NCBI RefSeq assembly: GCF_000980835.1
Contig: NZ_CP011312.1
Span: 1,984,001-2,048,000, forward strand
Source: Corynebacterium kutscheri
GTDB lineage: Bacteria; Actinomycetota; Actinomycetes; Mycobacteriales; Mycobacteriaceae
Reading direction: 5' to 3'
DNA length: 64,000 bases
A program made the position numbers and the translations under genes. The notes beneath the pieces are model-generated. The model ran no database searches. It saw nothing but the letters and a program-made list of their open reading frames with translations, and was not told the DNA's origin. Positions 47,218-56,578 of the stretch are shown piece by piece (the first letter of the stretch is position 1; the number at the start of each line of letters is the position of its first letter).

Positions 47218-48564
47218 CTAAGATTGATCATCGGCATTATCAGAGACGATTTTTAAAGTAGGTGTCTCTGCCGCATTACCTTTCCCAGCTCGTGATTCGA
47301 TCAGTGGATCTGTACCCAATTCCTCGGAAAGGTCCTCAAAAATTGACGAATTTCCACTTAAGTTGCGTACCATACGGGTGCCATAAAAACTATCGCTTAT
47401 CGACGCTGTTCCCTCGGCAATAGCTGCCACATCATCGCCGCCAATACTACGCGGTTCTACAACCCCTTTACTGATTCCAGCTGCCCGAGAAGGAAATTCA
47501 AGTGTTTGTTCTTTTCGTTCAATCTTGGGCATTACCGGCAGCGGTTCTTCAGTTATTTCTTCTTCTGCTACTGGGGCTATCGGAAGTGGACGAGTGGGAT
47601 CGTTTTCACCAAAATCCACTGCCTGATCTTGTTTATCGTTCGGCGGAAGAACCCGCGCAATTTCTGCTATTGCTGCAAGTGGCACCATGGCAGTATCCCA
47701 ATCCGTAGGATCAGTCCCCTTAACAAACTGTGCTAATGCCCATTCGGATTCCAACCAGATTGCACTAGTTGATATTGGAAACTGCCCTAGGGCAATCCCG
47801 GTGCGGATATCTACCATGCGTTGCGCTGGTCCATGCTCACTGCCAAAGATTTTAAATCCGGCCTGGGTAGCCACTGCGATAAGATCCTCAGATTCTTCAG
47901 CGGTTGCATCGACAATTGTTTCCCGACGCGCATCAATAACTATTTCGCTAGCGGTACTGCGTCGCATTGCCATAACAGTGACCCCGTTAAGATCACAGAC
48001 ATACATTTCATGACCGGCTGCAATACCACTGACTACATCTCGCGCAATGGCGCCATGTGCTGCTGCACCACGCGACCATTCATCAGTGAGGTAGGGATCG
48101 TTTTTTACGTATTCGAAACCGTGTGTTTGTGCCCAGTGTTTGCGCGATCGTCTGGCAACTCCAGGAATGCTTAGCCGAGCAGTTCCTGCCCGCGGGTGAT
48201 CGATTAGCACTGGCTCAGATTCGGTGTTATTTACTGTGGGATCAGCAGTAATAACTGTATCTTCTCGTTCTGCGCTATCGCTAAGATCACGATTGTTGAG
48301 CGGGATTACCGAGCCTTCCCCTGCTTTATCGAGGGTGGTTTCTGGTAGCTGGTCACGTTGTTCTTCTAATTCTGCATCAATTGACTCATCATTGTGGTAT
48401 CCACCCAGTGGTTTTTCTGGGATCGTAGAATCTATTGGGTGTTGTTTGAAAGATCCCGTTTCTTCCACTTGGATATGTTCACGCTGGCGACGGCGCTGGG
48501 CAGCATCGACAAGCCACAGTGCCATGCCAAAAATGCCAATGAAAGCTGCAAGAACAAAAAGCAT
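47218..48564 (-). CDS. Corynebacterial single-pass membrane protein, unknown function
   Basis: A 448-residue protein: an N-terminal transmembrane helix (2-19), an acidic linker to about 130, a folded part at about 135-300 (RRSRKHWAQTHGFEYVKNDP, GHEMYVCDLNGVTVMAMRR), then a Glu/Pro-rich disordered tail. The topology suggests the bulk is cytosolic. I do not recognise a catalytic motif. TACACT lies 7 bases before the ATG (leaderless). Copy of the repeated 11-mer at 47395-47405. Confidence 0.75.
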   Translation of the reverse strand: MLFVLAAFIGIFGMALWLVDAAQRRRQREHIQVEETGSFKQHPIDSTIPEKPLGGYHNDESIDAELEEQRDQLPETTLDKAGEGSVIPLNNRDLSDSAEREDTVITADPTVNNTESEPVLIDHPRAGTARLSIPGVARRSRKHWAQTHGFEYVKNDPYLTDEWSRGAAAHGAIARDVVSGIAAGHEMYVCDLNGVTVMAMRRSTASEIVIDARRETIVDATAEESEDLIAVATQAGFKIFGSEHGPAQRMVDIRTGIALGQFPISTSAIWLESEWALAQFVKGTDPTDWDTAMVPLAAIAEIARVLPPNDKQDQAVDFGENDPTRPLPIAPVAEEEITEEPLPVMPKIERKEQTLEFPSRAAGISKGVVEPRSIGGDDVAAIAEGTASISDSFYGTRMVRNLSGNSSIFEDLSEELGTDPLIESRAGKGNAAETPTLKIVSDNADDQS

Positions 48565-48614
48565 GCTCTCTAGTGTAGCTGTTTAGCCATCGCTTGCTAC
48601 GGCGATAAAAACGC

Positions 48615-48653
48615 AAAACCAGCTACTCGCATACGCAAAAATAGCTGGCTTTT
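48615..48653 (-). terminator. Terminator of the sulfurtransferase gene
   Basis: CCAGCTA (48619-48625) pairs with TAGCTGG (48642-48648); on the minus strand the stem is followed by TTTTGCG. It lies 24 bases past the stop. Confidence 0.7.
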
Positions 48654-48676
48654 AGTTACTTATCTTCCTGATTTTC

Positions 48677-49516
48677 TTAGAAACCAGTTTCTACTGGGTT
48701 CTTTGGATTGGCGCACCACTGCGACCAGCCACCAATATAATGGCGCGGAGTACCGATACCGGCAATGTTCATTGCGATAATGGATAATGCCGAGTGGTTT
48801 CCGGAGCCAGAATAAATAATCACATCGTCGATAGTGTCAGCGGTAATGCCCTTCTGCGCAAAAATTTCACGCAGTTCTTCGGCAGTTTTAAATAGTCCTT
48901 CTTCGTCGACAAGTTCGCGGGTAGGAACGTTAATTGCGCCTGGGATATGTCCGGCTTTTAAATCTAGGTTTTCTTTACGCCCGGAGAAACGATTGGATTC
49001 GCGGGTGTCAAGCAAAATGCCCTTATGTTGCTTAACATCTTCGATAGTTGCGGTAGGCAGCATCCCTAGATTAGCGCGAATGGTGGAGTTACCGGTGATA
49101 TTTCCTGGTCCGCCGACGATTTCCTCATCGAGTTTCTGCCAGGCGCGCTGCCCGCCGTCGAGAATAACAACGTCTTCAATGCCGGCCCATTTTAAAATCC
49201 ACCATGCTCGTGCGGCGAAATATCCACGATGATTGTCATACACCACAATCTGACGATCTCCGCTAAGCCCCCAACGATTAATCCACCTATTTAGGTAATC
49301 CCTATCTGGTAGTGGATTACGCCCTGTAGTTGAACTTGGAGTTCCCGCTAGTGCATTTGCTGGGTCACAGAACAAAGCGGTTGGAATATGCCCCGAATTG
49401 TATTGGTCATAGCCGCCATGTTCTTCCCCAGACCATAAGCAGGCCAGAATAACCTGCTTCTTACCTGCTTTAATGCGTTCGGATAGTTCCTGAGCCGTAA
49501 TGGTGTGGTTAGTCAT
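48677..49516 (-). CDS. Rhodanese-like sulfurtransferase lacking the catalytic Cys
   Basis: A 279-residue tandem-rhodanese protein (two CDC25-like domains, about 5-130 and 155-275). RVVYDNHRGYFAARAWW-like and GHIPGAINVPTREL segments and the terminal YIGGWSQW match the thiosulfate/mercaptopyruvate sulfurtransferase family. The active-site loop reads YSGSGNHSA, with Ser236 where the persulfide-forming Cys should be. It therefore cannot run the usual sulfur transfer; it may be a pseudoenzyme or use another residue. TAGAAT sits 7 bases before the ATG, so the mRNA is probably leaderless. Confidence 0.85.
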   Translation of the reverse strand: MTNHTITAQELSERIKAGKKQVILACLWSGEEHGGYDQYNSGHIPTALFCDPANALAGTPSSTTGRNPLPDRDYLNRWINRWGLSGDRQIVVYDNHRGYFAARAWWILKWAGIEDVVILDGGQRAWQKLDEEIVGGPGNITGNSTIRANLGMLPTATIEDVKQHKGILLDTRESNRFSGRKENLDLKAGHIPGAINVPTRELVDEEGLFKTAEELREIFAQKGITADTIDDVIIYSGSGNHSALSIIAMNIAGIGTPRHYIGGWSQWCANPKNPVETGF

Positions 49517-49607
49517 AGTATCGATTCTATCGTTTTAATCCGATGAGGTTGCCGCGAAAGAACTCATTTTCTTAATTTTCTCAGTTAATCCTGGTTTTAT
49601 AAGCAGC

Positions 49608-49643
49608 AAAAAGGCACTGTGCCCAATTGGTCACAGTGCCTTT
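49608..49643 (-). terminator. Terminator of clpB
   Basis: AAAGGCACTGTG and CACAGTGCCTTT (49632-49643) form a 12-bp perfect stem; on the minus strand it ends in TTTTT. Confidence 0.92.
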
Positions 49644-49667
49644 GACAAACTAATACGTTATTTATGA

Positions 49668-52220
49668 TTAACGCTGTGCACTGATATCAAGCTTGTGCCC
49701 ACCATCAGCTACATCAACATGAACGGTATCGCCATCATGGATCTGCCCGCCCAGTAGTTGCTTAGCTAGTTGGTCGCCAATTTCTTTTTGAATCAAACGA
49801 CGCAATGGACGAGCCCCATAGGCAGGTTCATAACCGCGCTCACCTAACCATAGTTTCGCTGCATCAGAGACCCGTAATCCAAGTCGTCGTGATTCTAGAC
49901 GCCGAGCAAGATCACGCACCTGAATATCTACAATGCTTGTTAGTTGTTCTGCAGAAAGCGGATCAAAGATAACAACATCGTCGAGTCGGTTAATAAACTC
50001 TGGTTTAAAGGCGTGGCGTACTGCTTCCATCATCTGTTCTTCAGTACCACCAGCACCGAGATTCGAGGTCAAGATCAGCACCGTATTTCGGAAATCTACT
50101 GTCCTGCCCTGCCCATCGGTAAGCCGACCCTCGTCCAAAACCTGCAAGAGAATATCAAAAACATCCGGATGCGCTTTTTCTACTTCGTCAAAAAGCACTA
50201 CCGTATATGGGCGACGGCGAACGGCCTCGGTAAGCTGACCGCCTTGGTCGTAACCCACATATCCTGGAGGGGCACCAACTAGGCGTGCCACAGAGTGCTT
50301 TTCGCCAAACTCAGACATATCAATGCGAACCATGGCGCGTTCATCATCAAACATAAACTCAGCCAAAGATTTAGCCAGCTCTGTTTTACCTACTCCGGTT
50401 GGCCCTAAAAAGAGGAAGGAACCGGTAGGACGATGTGGATCGGCAACACCTGCGCGTGCTCGACGGACCGCATCCGATACTGCTTGCACAGCCTGATGCT
50501 GACCAACCACGCGATGACCTAAAACCTGCTCCATATTCAGCAGCTTCTCGGTTTCGCCTTGGAGCATCTTTCCCGCTGGAATACCTGTCCATGCGGAAAC
50601 AACCTCAGCAATAGTATCTGGGGTGACTTCCTCACTGAGCATGGTGGTTTCTACAGAATGTTCTTCTGCTTCTGCCACCTGTTTTTCCAGCTCTGGGATA
50701 CGTCCATAACGAAGCTCAGCCACACGACCATAATCGCCCTCACGTTCGGCGATCTCAGATTCAGAGCGTAGATTCTCTAATTCTTCTTTGATCTCTCGAA
50801 CCTTTTCGATGGCCGATTTCTCGTTATTCCACCTAGCAATCAATTCGCCAAGGGTTTCCCGTTCATCAGCAAGCTCTTGGCGAAGCTTCACCAACCGATC
50901 TTGAGAAGCAGCATCAGTTTCTTTTTCTAATGCCATCTCCTCAATTTCTAAACGCCGCACAATGCGTTCTAGTTCGTCAATTTCCTGCGGTGAAGAATCA
51001 ATCTCCATGCGCAAACGGGAAGCTGCTTCATCAACTAAGTCAATAGCTTTATCTGGTAAGAACCGAGAGGTGATATAACGATCCGACAAGGTAGCAGCAG
51101 CTACCAGGGCGGAATCTTGAATGCGCACACCATGGTGTACCTCATAGCGTTCTTTGAGACCACGCAAAATACCAATCGCATCTTCTAACGAAGGTTCCCC
51201 GACAAATACTTGCTGAAAACGACGCTCCAACGCAGCATCTTTTTCGATGTATTTACGGTACTCATCCAAGGTAGTAGCACCGACTAAGCGCAATTCACCC
51301 CTAGCAAGCAAAGGTTTAATCATATTGCCCGCATCCATGGCTGACTCACCGGTAGCACCGGCACCAACAATGGTGTGCAGCTCGTCGATAAACGTAATCA
51401 CTTCGCCATCGGCTTGTTTAATCTCATCTAAAACAGCTTTAAGTCGCTCCTCAAACTCACCACGATATTTCGCACCGGCAACCATCGAGCCTAAATCGAG
51501 AGAAATAAGTGTTTTTCCCTGCAAGGATTCTGGCACATCTCCTGCCACAATACGCCGCGCAAGGCCTTCTACAATGGCGGTTTTACCCACACCCGGCTCG
51601 CCAATAAGAACTGGGTTGTTCTTGGTACGACGGCTCAGCACTTGTACCACACGCCGAATTTCTTGATCACGCCCAATTACCGGATCAATCTTTCCTTCGC
51701 GTGCTCGCGCGGTGAGATCAGTGGAATATTTCTCTAATGCTTGAAACTGCGCTTCTGGATCTTGGCTAGTTACCTTCTTATTCCCACGCACCGATGGAAA
51801 AACTGCCTTAATCGCATCATAGGTAGCACCGCGCTTGGTCAAAAGCTCAGCAGCTTCATTGGTACCACGCGCAATGGCGGCAAGCAGTACCTCAGTAGAA
51901 ACATATTCATCGCCTAATTCGCCCGCTAATTCTTGCGCTGCGGTTAAGGCGTTTAATGCATCACGGTTAAATGTAGGGTTTGTTAAATTAGCTCCCTGTG
52001 CTTTAGGTAACTTATCGACGAGTGCTACTGCCTCCCCACGCACTACATCTGGATCAACACCAGTAGCACGTAAAACTGGGATAGCAATGCCATCTTCTTG
52101 ACTAAGCAAGGCTACTAATAAATGTTCCGGACGAATATCCGGATTCCCTTTTGCAGAAGCACTCTGTAAAGCCTGCTGCACTACTTCTTGGGTCTTTGTT
52201 GTGGGGTTAAAAGAGTTCAT
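49668..52220 (-). CDS. clpB: ClpB disaggregase
   Basis: An 850-residue Hsp100 ATPase that works with DnaK to dissolve protein aggregates. Order: Clp N-domain (1-145), first AAA+ with Walker [10 protein letters not shown] and the VIDELHTI-type Walker B, a coiled middle domain (about 400-525), and second AAA+ with GPTGVGKTE and [11 protein letters not shown]. It lacks the ClpC/A tripeptide region for ClpP. ATG 52220 is chosen because AAAGGA lies 6 bases upstream; an in-frame start 5 codons earlier overlaps that site. Upstream lie HspR and SigH-type elements. Confidence 0.96.
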   Translation of the reverse strand: MNSFNPTTKTQEVVQQALQSASAKGNPDIRPEHLLVALLSQEDGIAIPVLRATGVDPDVVRGEAVALVDKLPKAQGANLTNPTFNRDALNALTAAQELAGELGDEYVSTEVLLAAIARGTNEAAELLTKRGATYDAIKAVFPSVRGNKKVTSQDPEAQFQALEKYSTDLTARAREGKIDPVIGRDQEIRRVVQVLSRRTKNNPVLIGEPGVGKTAIVEGLARRIVAGDVPESLQGKTLISLDLGSMVAGAKYRGEFEERLKAVLDEIKQADGEVITFIDELHTIVGAGATGESAMDAGNMIKPLLARGELRLVGATTLDEYRKYIEKDAALERRFQQVFVGEPSLEDAIGILRGLKERYEVHHGVRIQDSALVAAATLSDRYITSRFLPDKAIDLVDEAASRLRMEIDSSPQEIDELERIVRRLEIEEMALEKETDAASQDRLVKLRQELADERETLGELIARWNNEKSAIEKVREIKEELENLRSESEIAEREGDYGRVAELRYGRIPELEKQVAEAEEHSVETTMLSEEVTPDTIAEVVSAWTGIPAGKMLQGETEKLLNMEQVLGHRVVGQHQAVQAVSDAVRRARAGVADPHRPTGSFLFLGPTGVGKTELAKSLAEFMFDDERAMVRIDMSEFGEKHSVARLVGAPPGYVGYDQGGQLTEAVRRRPYTVVLFDEVEKAHPDVFDILLQVLDEGRLTDGQGRTVDFRNTVLILTSNLGAGGTEEQMMEAVRHAFKPEFINRLDDVVIFDPLSAEQLTSIVDIQVRDLARRLESRRLGLRVSDAAKLWLGERGYEPAYGARPLRRLIQKEIGDQLAKQLLGGQIHDGDTVHVDVADGGHKLDISAQR

Positions 52221-52264
52221 AATTTTTCCTTTCATATGCTGTACTTTTGTTGTTCAGCTATCAG

Positions 52265-52303
52265 TTATAACGCACAGCAAGTTGAGTTTGTTCCACTCAA
52301 CTT
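52265..52303 (-). promoter_or_regulatory. HAIR (HspR) operator with SigH-type promoter for clpB
   Basis: AAGTTGAGT (52279-52287) and ACTCAACTT (52295-52303), 7 bases apart, match the HAIR element TTGAGT-N7-ACTCAA bound by HspR. Overlapping on the minus strand are GGAAC (52294-52290) and CGTT (52272-52269), fitting a SigH promoter (GGAA-N19-GTT). Dual heat/redox control of clpB is known in corynebacteria. Confidence 0.8.
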
Positions 52304-52395
52304 TAAAAAAGTTTTTTAGCATAGTTTTTCCGTCGACAAGCATCCATAGTTCAAGAGGTTGCTTAGAGGGTACTGCAAAGGACTAGAGTAGGAAC

Positions 52396-52896
52396 ATGGC
52401 TTATCACGCAGATTCACTTGATCTTGAAAATAAGGAAATTCTCACCTGGGATGGTTTTGGCAAAGCAAACCGCGAGTTAGCCCAGGCTGTTGTTGATTCT
52501 GGCTTTATTCCAGACATTATTGTCGCCGTCGCACGCGGCGGTCTCGTGCCAGCTGGCGCCCTGTCCTATTCCATGGGCATAAAGCTTTCTGACGCTATCA
52601 ATGTCGAGTTCTACACCGACGTTAATGAGACTCTGCCAGATCCAGTTCTGCTTGAGCCACTATTAGATATTAATTCGCTCACTAATCGTAAAGTACTTGT
52701 CGTCGATGATGTCGCCGATTCTGGCCGCACCCTTGATTTGGTTCTTAAACTTCTCAGCAAGCACAGCTCCGAGGTTCGCTCCGCGGTGATCTATGCCAAG
52801 AGCCGTTCAGTAGTATCGCCCGACTATGTATGGAAACACACCGATGAGTGGATTGTTTTCCCATGGTCTGATCAACCACCTGTTACTGCTAGCTAA
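52396..52896 (+). CDS. Purine-type phosphoribosyltransferase
   Basis: A 166-residue PRTase with the PRPP motif VLVVDDVADSGRTLDLV and the flexible-loop region KLSDAINVEFY. IVAVARGGLVPAGALSYSMG resembles xanthine/guanine (Gpt-type) enzymes, making purine salvage likely, but the base specificity cannot be read directly. TAGAGT lies 6 bases before the ATG; an overlapping AGGA could also serve as RBS. Confidence 0.87.
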   Translation: MAYHADSLDLENKEILTWDGFGKANRELAQAVVDSGFIPDIIVAVARGGLVPAGALSYSMGIKLSDAINVEFYTDVNETLPDPVLLEPLLDINSLTNRKVLVVDDVADSGRTLDLVLKLLSKHSSEVRSAVIYAKSRSVVSPDYVWKHTDEWIVFPWSDQPPVTAS

Positions 52897-52908
52897 CTAG
52901 CCATAAGC

Positions 52909-53211
52909 CTATCGGTGTCGCATATCTTCAATGTGTGCGGCGCCGATAATTTTATCTGCAGCCCACGCACCCTGCTTGGACATGCGAGAATACACCACCG
53001 GACAATTAATACACCGTGGATTCCTACGGCAGCACTTCTTTTTAATCTTCATACCTAAGGGATTAATCGGACGCTCCTCACTGGCACGTCGACCTTCGAA
53101 AACAATATAAGGTTTGCCGCCTTCCCAAGAATCAAGTCGCACTTTGCCAGCTCGGGCAGAATTTTTTCCCACCAATTGCTGTGCATACTTTGCGCGCTTT
53201 TTCTTTCCCAT
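52909..53211 (-). CDS. Small basic protein with Cys cluster
   Basis: A 100-residue basic protein. The N-terminal half is rich in Lys/Arg (MGKKKRAKYAQQL); in the middle KIKKKCCRRNPRCINCPVV gives C-C-x5-C-x2-C, a pattern able to bind zinc or a cluster. Function unknown; I recall similar RPRC-x-x-C proteins in actinobacteria. ATG 53211 is chosen over an in-frame TTG 16 codons upstream, which starts in a different-looking sequence. Confidence 0.65.
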   Translation of the reverse strand: MGKKKRAKYAQQLVGKNSARAGKVRLDSWEGGKPYIVFEGRRASEERPINPLGMKIKKKCCRRNPRCINCPVVYSRMSKQGAWAADKIIGAAHIEDMRHR

Positions 53212-53254
53212 ACCCCCAGAGTAAACCGATACGGAAAAAGGGTAGGCATTACTT

Positions 53255-53287
53255 GCCAAGGCACCCCTTCATTAGGGTGTCCTTGGC
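53255..53287. terminator. Hairpin after the Rep-like gene
   Basis: GCCAAGGCACCC (53255-53266) pairs with GGGTGTCCTTGGC (53275-53287), one bulge. No T-run on either side, so it is a terminator only by position (14 bases past the Rep-like stop on the minus strand). Confidence 0.45.
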
Positions 53288-53300
53288 GAACCTAATACTC

Positions 53301-54650
53301 TTAATCAATCTTGCGCAGATCTCCATCATCACCAAAATATTTAGAGCGCAAAGCATTCGCTAGCTTAAAAAGCGGCAACAAAAGTTTAAGGTTAATAATC
53401 TCTAGGCTCTTAGAACTGTGCGCATGAAAATTTCCAGTCTCCTCAAACGGACGTTGCACCAAGGGTAATCTCGCTACCACTTCATAATGACGCTTAACAT
53501 TCATACCAGTGTTATCTACCGGATCATCAATAGCCGGCTGGACAGTTTCTAGCACAAATTCATCTTGATCCGAACGCATAGCAATCTGAAATTGCTCATA
53601 GGCAAGTTCTGGGTCAATACCAGCTCGGGTATATACCTGTGCCAAATCTTCAATAAAACGCTCAATCGGATTACACGAAACCACAATATTCATCCGCTGT
53701 GATAAACGTTCTACGATCGGATGCCCCAGACAAGGTTGCATAGAAAAAAGAGAAACAACCGATTCTTCACCCAATTGCCGCGCAATATCTGCCGGCGAAT
53801 ACTCATGGGCATATTCAACCGATTGGTAGTCATGGTTATCACTACAGCAATTTTCCTTACCACAGGTACCAGCATGCTCAGATTTCATATTCAACCAGAC
53901 CACCGTTGCCTCACCCCGATATTGATTCAAGCGACGACGAAAATCCGATACTGGCTCCGAAATAAATGGACGCTGCTTACGGCTATCAATGCGCCCACCA
54001 ACCCAAAAAACGCCTTTATTTCCGTAAAGGGATTCAATAACACTAATTAAAAATGCCAGCTGATGAACACACCGCATATCCGCCTGGATGAAGTAATTCA
54101 TCCGGATAGCCGCCGGTGCTTCATCTGAATCAAAAAAATCATCCCATACCTGATGAAACTCCCCAACCGGCTCGGTGTCTTCTCGTAATTCCGCTTCCCA
54201 TCGCGCCAACATAGTCTGTGGATCATCAGTACCACGATGAAGTAGAAACTCATCGTACTCCTGCTGCCAATCCCATCCTTCATTGGTATGAATGCGTGTC
54301 CGTGGATAAATTCGTCGTTTCGCCAATATCGAGACTGCATCCTCGTGCAGCATATGCTCAATAACTCGCGCAAAAGAACCCGTATTATCTAACTGAACCT
54401 GTGCCCCGTGAAAAATCTCTTCCCATTCGCTTACACTGCGTGGTTTATCTTTAGCCTTAACTGCGATATGGACATGCGATTCCACCCCAAAACCATCATG
54501 GATAATCCATGCCCATCTATCGACACACTCATGGCCTAGCCCACTAAAAAGTTCTTCATAACTATATAGGCTTTGTTCACCGGTGTAGGCATCGTTTTCC
54601 CACATATCCCGCTTTACAATGACGATGCGCGACATTGGTGTCGGCGTCAT
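53301..54650 (-). CDS. HUH Rep-like protein (rolling-circle initiator fold), apparently without catalytic Tyr
   Basis: A 449-residue protein. The N-terminal 130 residues follow the plasmid Rep_2/RepB layout of pMV158. WAWIIHDGF (46-54) parallels the LHDKD segment, ESHVHIAV with His59-x-His61 is the HUH metal site, and IEHMLHEDAVSILAKRRIY (97-115) parallels pMV158's YLYLTHES...AKKKHVY. The tyrosine that attacks DNA there falls on His99 here. The C-terminal 320 residues are unlike RepB: GVFWVGGRIDSRKQRP, a Cys-rich GTCGKENCCSDNH (possible metal site) and SLFSMQPCLGHPIVERLSQR; no Walker A is visible. AGAGGTG lies 8 bases before ATG 54650. It stands alone in the chromosome beside a long AT-rich gap. 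Confidence 0.7.
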   Translation of the reverse strand: MTPTPMSRIVIVKRDMWENDAYTGEQSLYSYEELFSGLGHECVDRWAWIIHDGFGVESHVHIAVKAKDKPRSVSEWEEIFHGAQVQLDNTGSFARVIEHMLHEDAVSILAKRRIYPRTRIHTNEGWDWQQEYDEFLLHRGTDDPQTMLARWEAELREDTEPVGEFHQVWDDFFDSDEAPAAIRMNYFIQADMRCVHQLAFLISVIESLYGNKGVFWVGGRIDSRKQRPFISEPVSDFRRRLNQYRGEATVVWLNMKSEHAGTCGKENCCSDNHDYQSVEYAHEYSPADIARQLGEESVVSLFSMQPCLGHPIVERLSQRMNIVVSCNPIERFIEDLAQVYTRAGIDPELAYEQFQIAMRSDQDEFVLETVQPAIDDPVDNTGMNVKRHYEVVARLPLVQRPFEETGNFHAHSSKSLEIINLKLLLPLFKLANALRSKYFGDDGDLRKID

Positions 54651-55451
54651 GGAATACACCTCTTTTGCTTATATTGTCTTCGGTATCGCAGTGCATAAAA
54701 TCGTAAATGTGCTACTTCATATAGCTACTGACCCGCCAATATAAGACTTAAGGTATATGAAATCAGGATATCATGATAGAACTTTTTGCTTTCCACCCCT
54801 ATTTAGTCCACTGTTATCTACAAACACTTAAGGGGCATCAATAATACATTTGTACAAACCTCAATAACCCACCACTTTCAGACATTTCCCCCACAGGTTA
54901 TTAACCACGGCTGAAAGTTTCACCCTAGCCTAAAATAGCAAAGCTACAGTTCAGGGATATTAACTAAAAGACTTAGCAATCCTACCCTCTTTCCATTTAC
55001 TCTTTACATTTTACTTTTACCTCTACAGACCGGACCTTAAGTAGATAACGGGCACAAGTTACCCACCATTTACAAAATAAAAAATGGGCTTCCTTCTACA
55101 AACATAAATATTCAACCACCCAACAAGTATCGCCGCCAGCACACTACAGCCCGTTCAAACAGCGAAACGAAACTTGTTCAACCAAGACAATGAAACACCA
55201 ATCAATATCCCCCTGTTATAACGTTTTTGCCTATATTTTTAACCTTTTTCTCAGTAGATAAAAATTGCCAACAATAAACATGCAGTTCAGGGGAAGATAT
55301 TTTTCAATATTAAAACAGTGAATAATGAAAAATACATACAATTCTCAGTTTTCGCTACAATATATCCCGCAGTTACCGCACACGCGCATACTGTCTCGCC
55401 AACCACAATCATGGTTAGGCCTTTACTAGGTAATTTCCACGAAAGGAACAC
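54651..55451. other. 800-base AT-rich non-coding region next to the Rep-like gene
   Basis: No credible gene on either strand. Visible structure: arms ACTTTCAG (54874-54881) and CTGAAAGT (54911-54918), and a weak hairpin around 55063-55090 (CCCACCATTT / AAATGGG). The rest is AT-rich with A/T tracts. It must contain the promoters of the Rep-like gene and sodC. The unusual length could also house an origin-like region, but I see no ordered iterons. Confidence 0.45.
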
Positions 55452-56063
55452 ATGTCCCTCACATTGACGCTCCGCACTGCAGTGGCACTAGTAGGAGTTT
55501 CAAGCATTGCAGTACTCAGTGCTTGCTCAAACTCAACCACAACAGAGGTTGCCGAGGACAAAGCAATGACCCCCACGGCAACCAACTCGCACGCTTTTGC
55601 CACCGCCGAACTAAAAAACCAATCCGGTGAAGGCGTAGGAACAGTTGAGTTCACCGAAACCGATGCAGGCACCAAAATTACTGTAGCAGCAAAAGGGCTT
55701 ACTCCGGGTTTCCACGGATTCCATATCCATAGCAAGGCAGTCTGCGAAGGCGATTTTAAATCTGCTGGCGGACACCTCCATGGCATGAACCAGCCGCATG
55801 GTGATGGCTATCATCCACACGCAGGCGATCTTCCTTCCCTACTCATTAATGCAGATGGAACCGGACATCTTGAGGTAATCACCGATGCCGTTGATGAGCA
55901 ACTACTTTTTGGTACCGAAGGCACAGCCCTGATCGTTCATGAAGGACGCGACAACTACGCCAATATCCCAAAGCGTTACGCCCCTGATGGTCCAGATGAA
56001 GAAACTCTCAAAACTGGTGATGCCGGCGCACGTATCGCCTGCGGTGTAATTAGCAAGAAATAA
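55452..56063 (+). CDS. sodC: Cu/Zn superoxide dismutase lipoprotein
   Basis: A 203-residue lipoprotein. The lipobox is LSAC (Cys25). The SOD domain keeps the metal His set: GFHGFHIHSKAVCEG (two copper His plus a disulfide Cys), GGHLHGMNQPHGDGYHPHAGD (bridging and zinc His, Asp), ALIVHEG (last copper His), and GARIACGVI (second disulfide Cys). It removes superoxide at the cell surface. AAAGGAA lies 4-10 bases before the ATG. Catalytic Arg is not obvious where IACGVI follows, as in several actinobacterial SodC. Confidence 0.9.
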   Translation: MSLTLTLRTAVALVGVSSIAVLSACSNSTTTEVAEDKAMTPTATNSHAFATAELKNQSGEGVGTVEFTETDAGTKITVAAKGLTPGFHGFHIHSKAVCEGDFKSAGGHLHGMNQPHGDGYHPHAGDLPSLLINADGTGHLEVITDAVDEQLLFGTEGTALIVHEGRDNYANIPKRYAPDGPDEETLKTGDAGARIACGVISKK

Positions 56064-56102
56064 CAGACTTCTACAACTGCCGGTACATACCGAAAGGCAG
56101 TA

Positions 56103-56151
56103 AACCCGTGCATAAAACTTCTACGTTCGGATATGTGCGCGGGTTTTTACC
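56103..56151 (+). terminator. Terminator of sodC
   Basis: AAACCCG-TGCATA and TATGTGCGCGGGTTT form an imperfect stem around 56103-56146, followed by T. About 40 bases past the sodC stop. Confidence 0.75.
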
Positions 56152-56325
56152 TACTCAAACCCATCCATTAGCCCATACCGTCAACAAAGCAGCAACAATA
56201 TTCATACTGCACACTTTTTGTCTCACATCGGTCAAGTTAATAATAAAGCCTAGATAATTCTTTTTTATTCACTCATCATCCGATATTACATCTACTACCT
56301 GGGCATTTTTCGCTAGGGTAGGTGT

Positions 56326-56573
56326 ATGAAATATTTTGGTTTCCTCAGTTTTGGCCATTATTCGCTTCCAGGTCAGCCTGGGTTATCCGCAAAAGATGTG
56401 CTCCAACAAGCCGTAGAAATTTCCGTAGCCGCCGATGAGATTGGTGTCAATGGCGCATATTTTCGTATCCACCACTTCGCTCCACAAGGTGCCGCACCTA
56501 TTCCACTACTTTCGGCAATCGCTGCGCGTACGCAACACATTGAAGTAGGTACCGGAGTTATTGATTTACGCTA
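56326..56573 (+). pseudogene. 5' part of a luciferase-like monooxygenase gene split by an insertion
   Basis: This encodes residues 1-82 of a bacterial-luciferase-like (LLM) flavin-dependent oxidoreductase: MKYFGFLSFGHYSLPGQPG and TQHIEVGTGVIDLR. After 56573 the insertion brings an immediate TAG. The 3' part resumes at 59153. Deleting the cassette and one copy of the 7-bp repeat restores a 354-codon frame (CGC TAC GAA AAC), so the gene was intact before insertion. TAGGGT lies 6 bases before the ATG (leaderless promoter). Confidence 0.9.
56567..56573. repeat. Left target-site duplication (TACGCTA)
   Basis: TACGCTA here and at 59153-59159 flanks the cassette. The left copy is followed by five extra bases (GCGCA) before the terminal inverted repeat; the right copy abuts its repeat directly. 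Confidence 0.7.
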
Positions 56574-56578
56574 GCGCA

